From JAEUWI01 sp942492815 (lineage in GTDB: Bacteria > Hydrogenedentota > Hydrogenedentia > Hydrogenedentales > JAEUWI01): 64,000 nucleotides of DNA. The notes under the pieces are model-generated. The model was not told the DNA's origin. It did not search any database and was given only the letters and a program-made list of their open reading frames with translations. Made by a program: the position numbers and the translations under genes. The stretch is from positions 1,922,001-1,986,000 of the forward strand of contig OW818658.1 of assembly GCA_942492815.1 (NCBI GenBank), given 5' to 3'. Position 1 is the first letter of the stretch, and each line of letters starts with the position of its first letter. This document shows, in pieces, positions 54,680 through 63,993 of the stretch.

Positions 54680-55688
54680 GCCTGACTCCGTCCTTATCCC
54701 GTCCAACAAAAAAGCGCTTAGTGTAGACAAAGAAACTCAAAATACAGACCAGCCACAGCGGCGTGGCCCAGACTATAAAGGTCTGCATGGAGCCCCCCTC
54801 AATCAATGGACGAATGGCGTTCAACTGGACTTCAGGCATGCCCATAGCCGCATAAAACTCCATTATGTTTCCCCACAAGAAAGTCACAAAGGCTGAAGTG
54901 CCCCAGAAAAGTATTACGGCAACGGTGCCCCACCAGGCCATGGGCTGGAGTCGATAAGAACCCCGGGCGAGAAAAGCGCAGCACAGCGAGATCGAGAGAA
55001 TGGCAATGGCCCCAGGAAACCCGGTCAACGTCATCCCGAAGAAAGGCGTGGCAAACCGATAGCCCGCCATGGAAAGAATCCCCACGGAGTAGAAGGCGAG
55101 CACGATGGTCTGAATCAGTATCGGCATCGGTACCGCATCCGTCCAGCTCGGATTTGGGTTGCGAAATTCGCAGGTCGCCTTGACATTCCTCCCGCTGTAA
55201 AAGAGCAAGAGTATGCCCGGTATGATCACGTAAAACGTGAGCATAGTTGCGATCATGACGGGATACATGATTTGCCCAAGGCCGGGAGGAACCTGGCCCG
55301 TGTCCTTGCCCTCCATCGCCTTGAACACGTCGCCCATGAAGAGCATGCTGATCGTTCCCGCGCCGCCGCAAACGAGGCCGAGCCAGGAGGTGGCGACCAC
55401 GAGCGAACGCGCCCAGCGCCGGGCCCGGATCGATCCATAACCCATGGAGATAAACCACGCCGCCAGGGCCCCATAGACCACGACTCCCGTCACCATGGGA
55501 CCGGCCTGCAGGCCCTGCAGTTCCGCCTGCGGACCCATGGCCAACGCCGCAAAGGCCATGAAAATCATCATGGCGACAAGCAGCGCGCAAAGTCCACCAA
55601 AACAAAGCAGAATGACGCCAAAGGCAACGAGCCACATGCTGCGGTCTATTTCCGGCGGGGCCGGTGTGTCGAGATGTTGCGTATTCAT
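54663..55688 (-). CDS. Multi-helix membrane protein, unknown function
   Basis: The product has 341 residues from ATG 55688, with GGGAG about 9 bases upstream. Eight to nine hydrophobic segments are visible, starting with SMWLVAFGVILLCFGGLCALLVAMM. The loop ATCEFRNPNPSWTDAVPMPI near the middle is cytosolic or periplasmic. I do not recognise a family and see no catalytic motif. Its 3' end overlaps the convergent cca gene by 17 bases, which places the palindrome of cca just beyond its stop codon, where it could stabilise or terminate both transcripts. Confidence 0.75.
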   Translation of the reverse strand: MNTQHLDTPAPPEIDRSMWLVAFGVILLCFGGLCALLVAMMIFMAFAALAMGPQAELQGLQAGPMVTGVVVYGALAAWFISMGYGSIRARRWARSLVVATSWLGLVCGGAGTISMLFMGDVFKAMEGKDTGQVPPGLGQIMYPVMIATMLTFYVIIPGILLLFYSGRNVKATCEFRNPNPSWTDAVPMPILIQTIVLAFYSVGILSMAGYRFATPFFGMTLTGFPGAIAILSISLCCAFLARGSYRLQPMAWWGTVAVILFWGTSAFVTFLWGNIMEFYAAMGMPEVQLNAIRPLIEGGSMQTFIVWATPLWLVCILSFFVYTKRFFVGRDKDGVRLNAAD

Positions 55689-55954
55689 GGCGAGTGCTCC
55701 CTCGTGGGTTGGGGGGCGGCGAGCGACCGTCGGCGGCGTCAAACTCGGCCCCCGAGACAGCGCTGCCGCACCCTTTCACTGTAGACCTCCCGCGTGAAAT
55801 CTGCAAGGAAATTCTCGCACTCACGGCAACGGCAGACGGGAAGGCGAAGCAAGAGCATGGAGAAGGAAAGGACAGTGAATAATTGAAATCACGCCGGGCT
55901 TTCCTTATCGTGAAGTTCTAGCCAAGGGAACCGCTACAATCGAGGGCAACCGCC

Positions 55955-57964
55955 ATGCGCATCTACACACTTCTCCTGACGACGTTCCTGTTTGTCCCGG
56001 CATTGGTCGCCCACACCGCCACCGTGGATGAACTCATCGCGCTTGCCGGAAACGCGCCCTCCGACGCCGTGCGTTTGGTAATGCTGCACCAGCTTTCAGC
56101 ACACCCCGATATTACGGACTTGCAACGCGATGAAGCAAAGAGGTTCACGAGCGAGGTCGCGCGCTACCTGGATCCGGGCAAAGATCGCATGTACTACTTC
56201 GATAAGTCCATCCTCGACCACGACGACTACGATTTCGGCGTTGCGCCTGATTCGCCGCTCTACCCCTTGACTCACCTGTACCGCGCTCGAATGCTCGCGT
56301 GGGTAACACTGGAGTACGGCGGTTACTGGAAGGAACCCGAGGCGCGCCGCGTGCAGTTGGATAAGGTGCGCGCGGCCTTCGAGCGGGCCCGCTACGCCTT
56401 TCCTGAGGAACCCCTGGCGCGGATGTATCTCGGTGAAATTGTGTCGCCTCCATCTGCCTATATCGTGCGCGTGGGCGCGCCCCTTTGGGCCGTAGCGCAA
56501 CGCGAAGGCTTGGAGCGCCTGACGGACGTCATTCACTGGTGGATCGACCACCGCCAGCGCGAAGACGGCCAGTATGGCGGCGGCTGGGGCGACGACTGCG
56601 AGATGTGGCGCTTCTGGCCCGCCATTCTCATGGGGTTTGAAGATCCAAAAATCCGGGCGGCCCAGGAAAAGCTCTCCAGAGCCCTGCTGGATCAGGAACA
56701 TATGCGCGGCGGCTACACCCGCAACGTGCACGATGTGGAGCACACTTCAGAGGACAGCTCCGACGTCCTCACGCCCATGCTGCATCTGGCGCCCGACAGT
56801 GCCGAGTGGGCGCGCCGTTCCATGCGCCTGGTGGAACTGAGCGAGTCCCTCTGGATGGGCCGCAACGCGAGGGGCCAGCTTCAATACAAAAGCACCTATT
56901 TCTCCGTCGATTCCGTGGACGAGAGTGCGAAGCGCGCCTGCGATACCGTCTATCACCCGCGCGTGCTCCAGCCGGTTTCGCTCCTCTGGCAGCGCTCCCA
57001 CGACCCCGCGCTCACCCGGCTCTTCAGCGATTGGATGGACACCTGGGTGGATGCCGCGGCCCGCGAAGAGCGCGGCAAACCCGCAGGCGTGATTCCCAGC
57101 GCGATCCACTGGCCCGACGGCGCAATCGGCGGCGTGGGGGAGCACTGGTGGGATCCTGAGAATCACGACAAGGACCCGCTCTACGTATTCCCGAGCGCCA
57201 TGAGCCAGATGACCCATCTCCTGCTGCTCACCTGGCATATCACGCGTGATGAGAAGTACCTTGGGCCCATCCGCAGCATGGCGGCGCTTCGTTACGCGTA
57301 TGAGCAGAATCCGGCCGAAAATCCCGAGCCCGGATCGGCGATGTGGTGCGGTATGAAGATGGGGGATCAGTCCAGCGTACTCTCCAAATACCGCATGCTG
57401 TCCGGCAGCACGGAATTCGACGCGATGCTCGGCAACGACGCACCCTACGCCCGATTCCTCTTTCACGGCGAGGAAAAGGCCCTGCTTGAGGCGCTTCAGC
57501 GGAACGCCATAGCGCTGGGCATCAACTTTCCGGGTTACACGAGTGAAGTTCGCTACACGGATCGTGTACTTCGCTTTCCTTCGCTCTTTGGCGAGAACGG
57601 CATCTATCCCGATGCGGTCGCGGGCATAGACGAGCCCGATCCCATGCTGCTCTACGCCTCCGTCACGGGTGACCCCGGCACACCGGCCTATTTCCCGCTC
57701 AATGCCGTCCGCTGGTTGACCCCGGCGCGCAACATCGCCGCCATCGTCACCGCCTCCAAACCCGATCAGTTTCGTGCGAAGCTCTATCACTTTGGAAACG
57801 CCCCGCGAGAAATGGGCGCGGAGTTGTATTTGCTGGAGCCCGGCGAGTACAGGTTGGACATCGCTGGGGAAACTCAGACATTGAAAGTGACGGGGCCAAG
57901 GACGGTGGCACGCTTTACGTTGCCGCCAATGGAGGAAGTGGAACTGCGTGTTGAGGGCATATAG
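55955..57964 (+). CDS. Exported protein of unknown function, alpha/alpha-barrel-like
   Basis: The product has 669 residues. A signal peptide (MRIYTLLLTTFLFVPALVAHTA) is clear. The body is rich in helices with aromatic and acidic motifs: REDGQYGGGWGDDCEMWRFW near residue 205, YTRNVHDVEHTSEDSSDV, and GEHWWDPENHDKD. These resemble the repeated helices and substrate cleft of alpha/alpha-toroid glycosidases or lyases, but I cannot assign a family. The last 120 residues are beta-rich. GAGGG precedes the ATG. It is convergent with the DUF1501 gene at 58001, and a periplasmic polysaccharide-related role is a reasonable guess. Confidence 0.7.
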   Translation: MRIYTLLLTTFLFVPALVAHTATVDELIALAGNAPSDAVRLVMLHQLSAHPDITDLQRDEAKRFTSEVARYLDPGKDRMYYFDKSILDHDDYDFGVAPDSPLYPLTHLYRARMLAWVTLEYGGYWKEPEARRVQLDKVRAAFERARYAFPEEPLARMYLGEIVSPPSAYIVRVGAPLWAVAQREGLERLTDVIHWWIDHRQREDGQYGGGWGDDCEMWRFWPAILMGFEDPKIRAAQEKLSRALLDQEHMRGGYTRNVHDVEHTSEDSSDVLTPMLHLAPDSAEWARRSMRLVELSESLWMGRNARGQLQYKSTYFSVDSVDESAKRACDTVYHPRVLQPVSLLWQRSHDPALTRLFSDWMDTWVDAAAREERGKPAGVIPSAIHWPDGAIGGVGEHWWDPENHDKDPLYVFPSAMSQMTHLLLLTWHITRDEKYLGPIRSMAALRYAYEQNPAENPEPGSAMWCGMKMGDQSSVLSKYRMLSGSTEFDAMLGNDAPYARFLFHGEEKALLEALQRNAIALGINFPGYTSEVRYTDRVLRFPSLFGENGIYPDAVAGIDEPDPMLLYASVTGDPGTPAYFPLNAVRWLTPARNIAAIVTASKPDQFRAKLYHFGNAPREMGAELYLLEPGEYRLDIAGETQTLKVTGPRTVARFTLPPMEEVELRVEGI

Positions 57965-58000
57965 CCCTGATGCCCGTATCGCCCCGTTGTGGGGACGTCC

Positions 58001-59428
58001 CTACGCCAGCAAATCCGTCACTACCTTCCCCGCCACATCCGTCAGGCGAAAATCGCGGCCCTGGAAGCGGTAGGTCAGCTTCTCGTGGTTCATCCCAAGG
58101 CAATGGAGCACCGTCGCCTGAAAATCGTGGGCGTGGACCGGCTTGTCCACCACGTTGTAGCCGAAGTCGTCCGTCGCGCCATACACGATGCCGGGCTTGA
58201 TGCCGCCCCCGGCCATCCAGAGCGTGAAGGCGCGGGGATTGTGGTCCCGGCCCATGCTTTCCTTCGTCACCTCGCCCTGGACCATGGGTGTGCGGCCGAA
58301 TTCGCCGCCCCAGATCACCAGCGTCTCATCGAGCAACCCGCGGCGCTTCAGATCCTTCACCAGCGCCGCCGCACCCCGATCGACCTCGCGCGTGATCACC
58401 GGCAGGTCCTCGATCAGATTCTGCTTGCCCCGCCCGCCGTGATGGTCCCAGCCCGTGTGGAACAACTGCACGAAGCGGACGCCCCGCTCCACCAGCCGCC
58501 GCGCAAGCAGCGCGTTGTTTGAAAAGGCCGTCTTGCCGGGTTCCACGCCGTACATCTCCCGGACCGACTCCGGCTCGCTGGCGATATCCATCAATTCGGG
58601 TACGCTCGTCTGCATGCGGTAGGCCAGCTCGAAGGCCTCAATGCGCGTGACGATTTCCGGATCGCCCACGCTCTCGTACTGCCACCGGTTCATCTGGTTG
58701 ATGGCGTCCACCGTCGTGCGGCGCCGCGCCGCGTCCACACCACCGGGATTGTTCACAAAGAGTACCGGGTCTCCCTGACTACGGAACTGCACTCCCTGGT
58801 GCGTAGACGGCAGAAAGCCGTTGCCCCAGTAGCGCGATTGCAGGGGCTGGGTGCCCCCGCCCGACGTAAGCACCACGAAAGCGGGCAGGTCGGAGTTCTC
58901 GCTGCCCAGGCCATAGCTCGCCCAGGCGCCCATGCACGGCCGGCCCGAAAGGGGCGAGCCGCTGTTCATGAAGGTAACCGCCGGATCGTGGTTGAACTGG
59001 TCCGTGTGCATGGACTGGACCACGGCAATTTCATCCGAAATACTGGCGATGTGGGGGAGGAGCTCGCTGAACCACGCGCCGCTCTGTCCGTGCTGGGCAA
59101 ATTTCCATCGCGTGCCACCCAGATTGGGCACACCCTTCAGGAAGGCGAAGCGCTGTTGCTGCATGAGCGATTCCGGTACCGGTTCGCCGTCGTGCGCCGT
59201 CAGATAGGGCTTGTAGTCGTAGAGGTCCAAATGGCTCGGGCCTTCCGACATGAACATGTAGATGACATGCTTCGCCCGGGGAGCATAATGCGAGAGACGG
59301 TCGGGAATCTCCGCCTCGCTCTTCACCCCGAGCAGCGAAGCGAGTGCCGCCACGCCCACGCCCGTCGCGGAGCGATTGAAAAATTGCCGGCGGGTGATCG
59401 CCCGGTTGTAGGTTTGGTCGAGGTTCAT
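58001..59428 (-). CDS. DUF1501 protein with Tat signal (locus 2)
   Basis: The product has 475 residues with AAGGA about 8 bases before the ATG. A twin-arginine signal ITRRQFFNRSATGVG lies near residue 11. Family motifs include YMFMSEGPSHLDLYDYKP, VVQSMHTDQFNHDP, QLFHTGWDHHGG and GGEFGRTPMVQG. The order and motifs parallel the DUF1501 protein at 23423-24874. Its presumed partner PSD1 gene (60344-62758) is separated from it by a toxin-antitoxin pair and about 230 bases of AT-richer DNA (59429-59654) that holds no gene I can support. Confidence 0.9.
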   Translation of the reverse strand: MNLDQTYNRAITRRQFFNRSATGVGVAALASLLGVKSEAEIPDRLSHYAPRAKHVIYMFMSEGPSHLDLYDYKPYLTAHDGEPVPESLMQQQRFAFLKGVPNLGGTRWKFAQHGQSGAWFSELLPHIASISDEIAVVQSMHTDQFNHDPAVTFMNSGSPLSGRPCMGAWASYGLGSENSDLPAFVVLTSGGGTQPLQSRYWGNGFLPSTHQGVQFRSQGDPVLFVNNPGGVDAARRRTTVDAINQMNRWQYESVGDPEIVTRIEAFELAYRMQTSVPELMDIASEPESVREMYGVEPGKTAFSNNALLARRLVERGVRFVQLFHTGWDHHGGRGKQNLIEDLPVITREVDRGAAALVKDLKRRGLLDETLVIWGGEFGRTPMVQGEVTKESMGRDHNPRAFTLWMAGGGIKPGIVYGATDDFGYNVVDKPVHAHDFQATVLHCLGMNHEKLTYRFQGRDFRLTDVAGKVVTDLLA

Positions 59429-59654
59429 GGATGGTCCTTGATTACGCGTCTCCTCGCAATCTGGCGAAAGTGAAATGGCCGGTCAAGCAGGATTCGCACG
59501 GGCCTTCGGTATCTGATAGACCGATACAATTCTATACGGGAGGTCAGAATTTGTGATCTCCAGTTCCCATGCGCTGTGTCCATAGATTGCACGCAATTTG
59601 CCTCTTGATTAGAATACGGATGTTCAATTTAATATCGTGCGGACATTTCCATCG

Positions 59655-60005
59655 TTATCCCTTTGGAAGGTGGCGTCGCGCATCCATATCGTCCTTGAGT
59701 ATCCTGAGGACCAATACTTTGTCGTGATACTTGAGCGTGTAGTAAATCACATGCCTTGGGGAGCGTATCCGCGTTCCACTTCGCTTCTTACTCAACGCAA
59801 TATGATAGCTTCGAACCGATTCACCCAATTCCGGATGGCTGAGGCTGGTTGGTCCTTCTGGGTACTGCTCAATGTCCTCAAGGCCCTGTTCGATAAGCGC
59901 CAAGTAGTCTTGGGCCTGTTCAACGGTATACGTTTCAGCTGTATATTCCCAGATCGCGTCGATGTCCGCGCTTGCCTCGTTACTTAGCTTGACGTCGCGG
60001 GGCAT
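59655..60005 (-). CDS. parE: ParE/RelE-family toxin
   Basis: The product has 116 residues from ATG 60005 (MPRDVKLSNEASADIDAIW). Features of the ParE/RelE fold are the N-terminal beta strand, ASADIDAIWEYTAETYTVEQAQDYL helices, and the late strand pair with HVIYYTLKYHDKVLVLRILKDDMDARRHL. ParE toxins block DNA gyrase; RelE relatives cut mRNA, and I cannot tell which applies. The gene overlaps the 3' end of the antitoxin gene by 26 bases. The pair stands between the two genes of a PSD1/DUF1501 locus, with lower GC content around it than its neighbours. Confidence 0.88.
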   Translation of the reverse strand: MPRDVKLSNEASADIDAIWEYTAETYTVEQAQDYLALIEQGLEDIEQYPEGPTSLSHPELGESVRSYHIALSKKRSGTRIRSPRHVIYYTLKYHDKVLVLRILKDDMDARRHLPKG

Positions 60006-60297
60006 CAGCCTCTTTCGCAAGCCGTTCCAAGCCCCGGCGGTTTACATCCTCAAAATATGCTGCCCGCTGCTCTTTGGTACTGAGATCGATATACCGGCCA
60101 GCCTCGTAGTCGTCGAAGCCTTTCTGAAGCTCCCCCCGAAGATACTCCACGCGCGCCAGATGCTCGTCCTTCTGGGCCTTGAGCAGACGCAGCGCTTCGC
60201 GCACGACCTCGCTGGCGCTGTTGTAGTCGCCGGACTCGACGCTTTCGCGGATAAAATCGGCCTGGGCCGCTGTCAGATTTACGTTCTGTGTGGGCAT
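59980..60297 (-). CDS. parD: ParD-type ribbon-helix-helix antitoxin
   Basis: The product has 105 residues from ATG 60297 (MPTQNVNLTAAQADFI); a longer frame would start inside the promoter region. The N-terminal ribbon-helix-helix has VNLTAAQADFIRESVESGDYNSASEVVREALRLL, typical of the CopG/ParD group, and the C-terminal acidic/basic tail (EDVNRRGLERLAKEADAPRRQ) would wrap the toxin. It should neutralise ParE and repress its own promoter. It overlaps the toxin gene by 26 bases. A candidate promoter lies immediately upstream. Confidence 0.9.
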   Translation of the reverse strand: MPTQNVNLTAAQADFIRESVESGDYNSASEVVREALRLLKAQKDEHLARVEYLRGELQKGFDDYEAGRYIDLSTKEQRAAYFEDVNRRGLERLAKEADAPRRQAK

Positions 60298-60303
60298 GTC
60301 TGA

Positions 60304-60332
60304 ATTTTCGCACGATTGGCAATCTTTGTCAA
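60304..60332 (-). promoter_or_regulatory. Promoter/operator of parDE, possibly leaderless
   Basis: On the minus strand a perfect TTGACA (60332-60327), a 17-base spacer and GAAAAT (60309-60304) end 6 bases before the antitoxin ATG, so the transcript may begin at or next to the start codon. An imperfect inverted repeat (ATTGACAA...TTGCCAAT) over the -35 box may bind ParD. It starts 11 bases after the PSD1 stop. Confidence 0.45.
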
Positions 60333-60343
60333 TCTCCATTTGC

Positions 60344-62758
60344 CTATCCCTTCGTCACCGTTTCGTCCAGATTCAGCAACACGTTCGCAATCGTCGTCCA
60401 GGCCGCCAATGCCGCGGGTTCCAGATCGGCGGCCACGGGCGCGCGGCCCTGGGCGATTAGCGCCTGGGCCGCCGCCCCATCCGCACTGAAGGCCGCATAC
60501 TGTTCGTGGTAGAAGCCCGTGAAAAAGGCCCGCTCTTCATCGCGCGGCGGACGCGTCAGGCATTGTCGCAGGGCGAAGGTCATACGCGCATCGAGGTCGG
60601 CACCGCCCTCGCGCAAAATGCGCTGCCCGAAGACCCTGGCCGCTTCCACAAACTGCGGGTCATTCATCGTGGTCAGCGCCTGGAGCGGCGTGTTGGTGCG
60701 CGGACGTTCCGCCGTGCAGTATTCAAAGCCCGGCGCATCGAAGGCCTGGAACGTGGGGAAGGGCACAGAGCGCCGCCGGAAGGTGTACAGGCCGCGCCGA
60801 TACAAGTCCGGCCCCGTCGTCTCGGGCCATACGCCCGCGCCATAGCCCGTCAGCGCCTTTTCTTCCCAGAGGCCCGGCGGCTGATAGGGGTAGACGCTGG
60901 GGCCGCCTATCGCAGGATTCAACAAGCCACTCACCAGCAGCGCGTTGTCGCGGATGGCCTCGGCCGACAGGCGGAAACGGGGACCGCGTGCCAGCAGCAC
61001 ATTGTTTGGATCGGCCATATAGGCGTCATTACCCACGTTCACCGTCTGCTGGTAGGTCGCCGAAGACATGATCATGCGGAGCAGTCCTTTTACGTCCCAG
61101 CCGCTCTCCACGAACGTCACCGCCAGGTAATCCAGTAATTCCGGGTGGGAGGGCAGGCTGCCCCGCGTGCCGAAATCCTCCGACGTATCCACGAGGCCCC
61201 GGCCGAAAAGCTGCTGCCAGATCCGGTTGACCGTGACCCGGGCCGTCAGGGAATTCTTCGGGTTCACCAGCCAGCGCGCCAGATCGAGCCGGTTTGGCGT
61301 GCGGCCCTCGATGCCCTCCAGTGGGGGCCAGCTCGCCGGGGTGTTCGCCGTTACCGGGTCGCCGGGCTGGAGAAAGTTTCCGCGGATGTGAATCTTCGCT
61401 TCGCGCGGGGTAGCCATCTCCTCCATCACCAGTACCTGCACAATCTTTTTCTTCTTCTCGGCGTACTCTTTGCGCAGGGCCGCCAGGCGGACCTGCTCCG
61501 GCGCGCTGTTCTCGTTGGCGGGTGTCGTCTCGGCCGGCGGGGGGAACTTCGCCTCAAGATCCTTAATCACCGAGGCCAGGCCATCCAGCTCCGCCTGAAG
61601 CGAAGGCTCCGGGGGCAAGTCCATCAAGGGAGCCCGCGTCTGGTTTGTGCCACCGCCCAGTTCGGGCACGTTGTTGAAGAAGGAATAGAGCTGGTAAAAC
61701 TCTTTCTGCGTGAAGGGGTCGTACTTGTGGTCGTGACACTCCGCGCAGCCCATCGTCGTGCCCATCCACGTCGTCATCGTCGTGTTCACCCGATCCACCA
61801 CCGCCTTCGTGCGGAACTCCTCCTGATCGATGCCGCCCTCTTCGTTGAACATCGTATTGCGATGAAAGCCCGTGGCCACCTTCTGCGCGAAGGTCGCATC
61901 GGGCAGCAGATCGCCCGCTATCTGCTCGATGGTAAACTGGTCAAAAGGCATGTTCTGGTTGAAGGCCCGAATCACCCATTCGCGATAAGGCCACATGGCG
62001 CGCGGCGCGTCCACGTGGTAGCCCGCACTGTCGGAGAAGCGTGCCAGGTCCAGCCAGAAGCGCGCACGGTGCTCGCCATAGTGCGGGTTGGCAAAGAGCC
62101 GATCCAGCACCCACTCCAGCGCGTCGGGCCGCGTATCCGTCGCAAAGGCGTCGGCTTCGGTAACGGTGGGCGGCAGGCCGGTGAGGTCGAAACTCAGTCG
62201 GCGGATCAGGGCATGCCGGTTGGCCGGTGGCGCCGGCGTCAGCCCCGCCGCCTCCATCTGCGCCAGCACAAAGCGGTCAATATCGTTCTTCGGCCAGGCG
62301 ACGTCCTTCACCGCAGGCACCTCCGGCTTCACCGGCGCGATATAGGCCCAGTGCGGCTCAAAGGGCGCCCTCTGCGCAATCCACATCCGCAGCGTCTCCA
62401 CTTCCGACGCATCCAGCCCCTCGCCCTCGGGCGGCATGCGCACATCGGCATCGGTCGATGCGACACGCTGGAGGAGCGTGCTCCCATCCGGATTCCCCGG
62501 CGCCAGGGCCTGATGTCCACTCTCCAGGACCGCCGTGGCCCCCTCCAAGTTGTCCAGCCTCAACCCCGCCTTGCGCACCGCGCCATCCTGCCCATGGCAC
62601 TTGAAGCAGTGCTCCGCAAAAATGGGCCGGATGTCGCGATTGAAGGAAAGGGGGGCGGACGCATCGACTGCGAAGGACCCAGCCGAAAGTGGCGCGATCA
62701 CAATCGCAAGTGAAAAGCCTCGAAAGAACACGGATCGCCGTTGCCTGTTGGTCATCAC
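60344..62758 (-). CDS. PSCyt1-DUF1549-DUF1553 (PSD1) cytochrome-like protein (locus 2)
   Basis: The product has 804 residues with GGAG 9 bases before the first of two ATG codons. A signal peptide precedes the cytochrome c-like domain with CFKCH near residue 53. DUF1549 (about 155-360) carries the second motif CAECHDHKYDPF. DUF1553 follows with NSLTARVTVNRIWQQLFGRG and NTPLQALTTMNDPQFVEAARVFG. It lacks the inserted beta-sandwich segment of the 1128-residue paralogue at 24892-28278, so it is the standard length. Periplasmic; function unknown. It is followed by parDE and then its DUF1501 partner. Confidence 0.92.
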   Translation of the reverse strand: MMTNRQRRSVFFRGFSLAIVIAPLSAGSFAVDASAPLSFNRDIRPIFAEHCFKCHGQDGAVRKAGLRLDNLEGATAVLESGHQALAPGNPDGSTLLQRVASTDADVRMPPEGEGLDASEVETLRMWIAQRAPFEPHWAYIAPVKPEVPAVKDVAWPKNDIDRFVLAQMEAAGLTPAPPANRHALIRRLSFDLTGLPPTVTEADAFATDTRPDALEWVLDRLFANPHYGEHRARFWLDLARFSDSAGYHVDAPRAMWPYREWVIRAFNQNMPFDQFTIEQIAGDLLPDATFAQKVATGFHRNTMFNEEGGIDQEEFRTKAVVDRVNTTMTTWMGTTMGCAECHDHKYDPFTQKEFYQLYSFFNNVPELGGGTNQTRAPLMDLPPEPSLQAELDGLASVIKDLEAKFPPPAETTPANENSAPEQVRLAALRKEYAEKKKKIVQVLVMEEMATPREAKIHIRGNFLQPGDPVTANTPASWPPLEGIEGRTPNRLDLARWLVNPKNSLTARVTVNRIWQQLFGRGLVDTSEDFGTRGSLPSHPELLDYLAVTFVESGWDVKGLLRMIMSSATYQQTVNVGNDAYMADPNNVLLARGPRFRLSAEAIRDNALLVSGLLNPAIGGPSVYPYQPPGLWEEKALTGYGAGVWPETTGPDLYRRGLYTFRRRSVPFPTFQAFDAPGFEYCTAERPRTNTPLQALTTMNDPQFVEAARVFGQRILREGGADLDARMTFALRQCLTRPPRDEERAFFTGFYHEQYAAFSADGAAAQALIAQGRAPVAADLEPAALAAWTTIANVLLNLDETVTKG

Positions 62759-62871
62759 TGAAAACTCCGCCAGATGCTGTTGGAGACCAGTGTAGATCAG
62801 ATTCGGGCGTGGTGCAATGTCGGGGATAGCCGCGCGAACGGGGGGCGAAGGTCCCGGTGTATTTTAACGGC

Positions 62872-63993
62872 TCAGGAAATCAGCAGCGGGAACGACATGA
62901 TCGTTATGAAAAAGGCGCCATACACCAGAAAAACCAATAGCCCATTGAGAACGATGAGTAAGGGAGCGCCCATTTCGAGGGCCATGCGGACCTTGTGGAC
63001 CGATTGACTTCGATAGAGTGTGGAGGCTTGCTGCAGGGCCTCCGGGAGCTGGCCGCTTGAGACCCCAAGCGCGACCAGCGCGCGGAACGTGGCGGGGAAG
63101 AAGGCGAAGTCATGATTCAACGCAACCCCCACGTCTTCACCGCCTTCAACCGCCGTGGCGAGGCGCGCAAAGGGGCCGCTGCAGGACTTCGGCAGGGCAG
63201 AAGTAGACGTAATCCGGATCGCCTGGGGAAGGGGGACTCCGGCGCGCAGCAGCCGCCCGAGTATCGCGCATGCGGCGGCAAGCTGGCCCCGCCGCTGCGC
63301 CGGACCGACCAGCGGTATCCACGGGACAATTCGTGCCCAGTCCTGGGAAAGCCGTCCTCCGCGCAACCGTGAAAATTCCAGTGCGATCCAGAATAGCGGC
63401 AGAAATATTGCTCCGCCGAGCAATGCAAGGGTCAATCCGCAAGCGTGGAGCGTATTGGCCCACTGCAATGCAGCCGGGGGTGAACCGCCGAATTGGTACG
63501 TCAGATCGGTGATCTGAGGCGATACAAAGGTCAGGATGGTCACGACCAGCAGGAGTTGCGAAAACAGGGTAATGGTCAGATAAAGATTGATCGAGGCAAC
63601 GCGTCGTCGGAACGTGAGCTGCTCCTGAAGTTCCACCTCGAGATCGGCAAGCACCTCGGCAAGCTGGCCCCCGTTCTCGCCCGCCTCGATCAGCTTGACG
63701 TAAAAGGGCGGAAAGAAGTCGGGTTGATTTTCCATTGCCTGGCAAAGGGTCATGCCGCCGCTCAACTCGCGATGGAGCCAGTATAAGGAATGTCTCAGGG
63801 CAGGGCGCGGCGCGTCCTGACTCAACTGATGCAGGCCCTGCGCCAGCGGCAGTCGGGCATCAACCAGCTCGCGAAGGGCGCGGGTGGCCGCGAGCAAATC
63901 CCGCCAATGGCTCAGCCACCGGTAGTAGCGCCCCGGTGCCGCGGGTGGCGCGGAAGTCATCCGGCTTGAATCTGATATATCGGGGGCGGACAT
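62872..63993 (-). CDS. Type II secretion/type IV pilus inner-membrane protein (GspF/PilC family)
   Basis: The product has 373 residues. It contains the two repeated T2SF cytosolic domains (about 35-150 and 240-355), each with the pattern seen in YVKLIEAGENGGQLAEVL and FRALVALGVSSGQLPEALQQ. Hydrophobic segments lie near residues 160-185, 195-220 and at the C-terminus (LLIVLNGLLVFLVYGAFFITIM). GspF/PilC proteins form the platform for pseudopilus assembly; the pseudopilin at 30949-31374 is a possible substrate. The start is 7 bases from the window edge, so any upstream operon partners are not visible. Confidence 0.9.
   Translation of the reverse strand: MSAPDISDSSRMTSAPPAAPGRYYRWLSHWRDLLAATRALRELVDARLPLAQGLHQLSQDAPRPALRHSLYWLHRELSGGMTLCQAMENQPDFFPPFYVKLIEAGENGGQLAEVLADLEVELQEQLTFRRRVASINLYLTITLFSQLLLVVTILTFVSPQITDLTYQFGGSPPAALQWANTLHACGLTLALLGGAIFLPLFWIALEFSRLRGGRLSQDWARIVPWIPLVGPAQRRGQLAAACAILGRLLRAGVPLPQAIRITSTSALPKSCSGPFARLATAVEGGEDVGVALNHDFAFFPATFRALVALGVSSGQLPEALQQASTLYRSQSVHKVRMALEMGAPLLIVLNGLLVFLVYGAFFITIMSFPLLIS

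Noticed and set aside
55935..55940. TACAAT as a -10 box for the gene at 55955
   Set aside because: No -35 box at suitable spacing, and transcription from it would exclude the GAGGG ribosome site.
57978..58003. GC hairpin with GTCCCTACG near the convergent ends of two genes as another repeat copy
   Set aside because: Only a few bases match the outer arm and no other arms are present.
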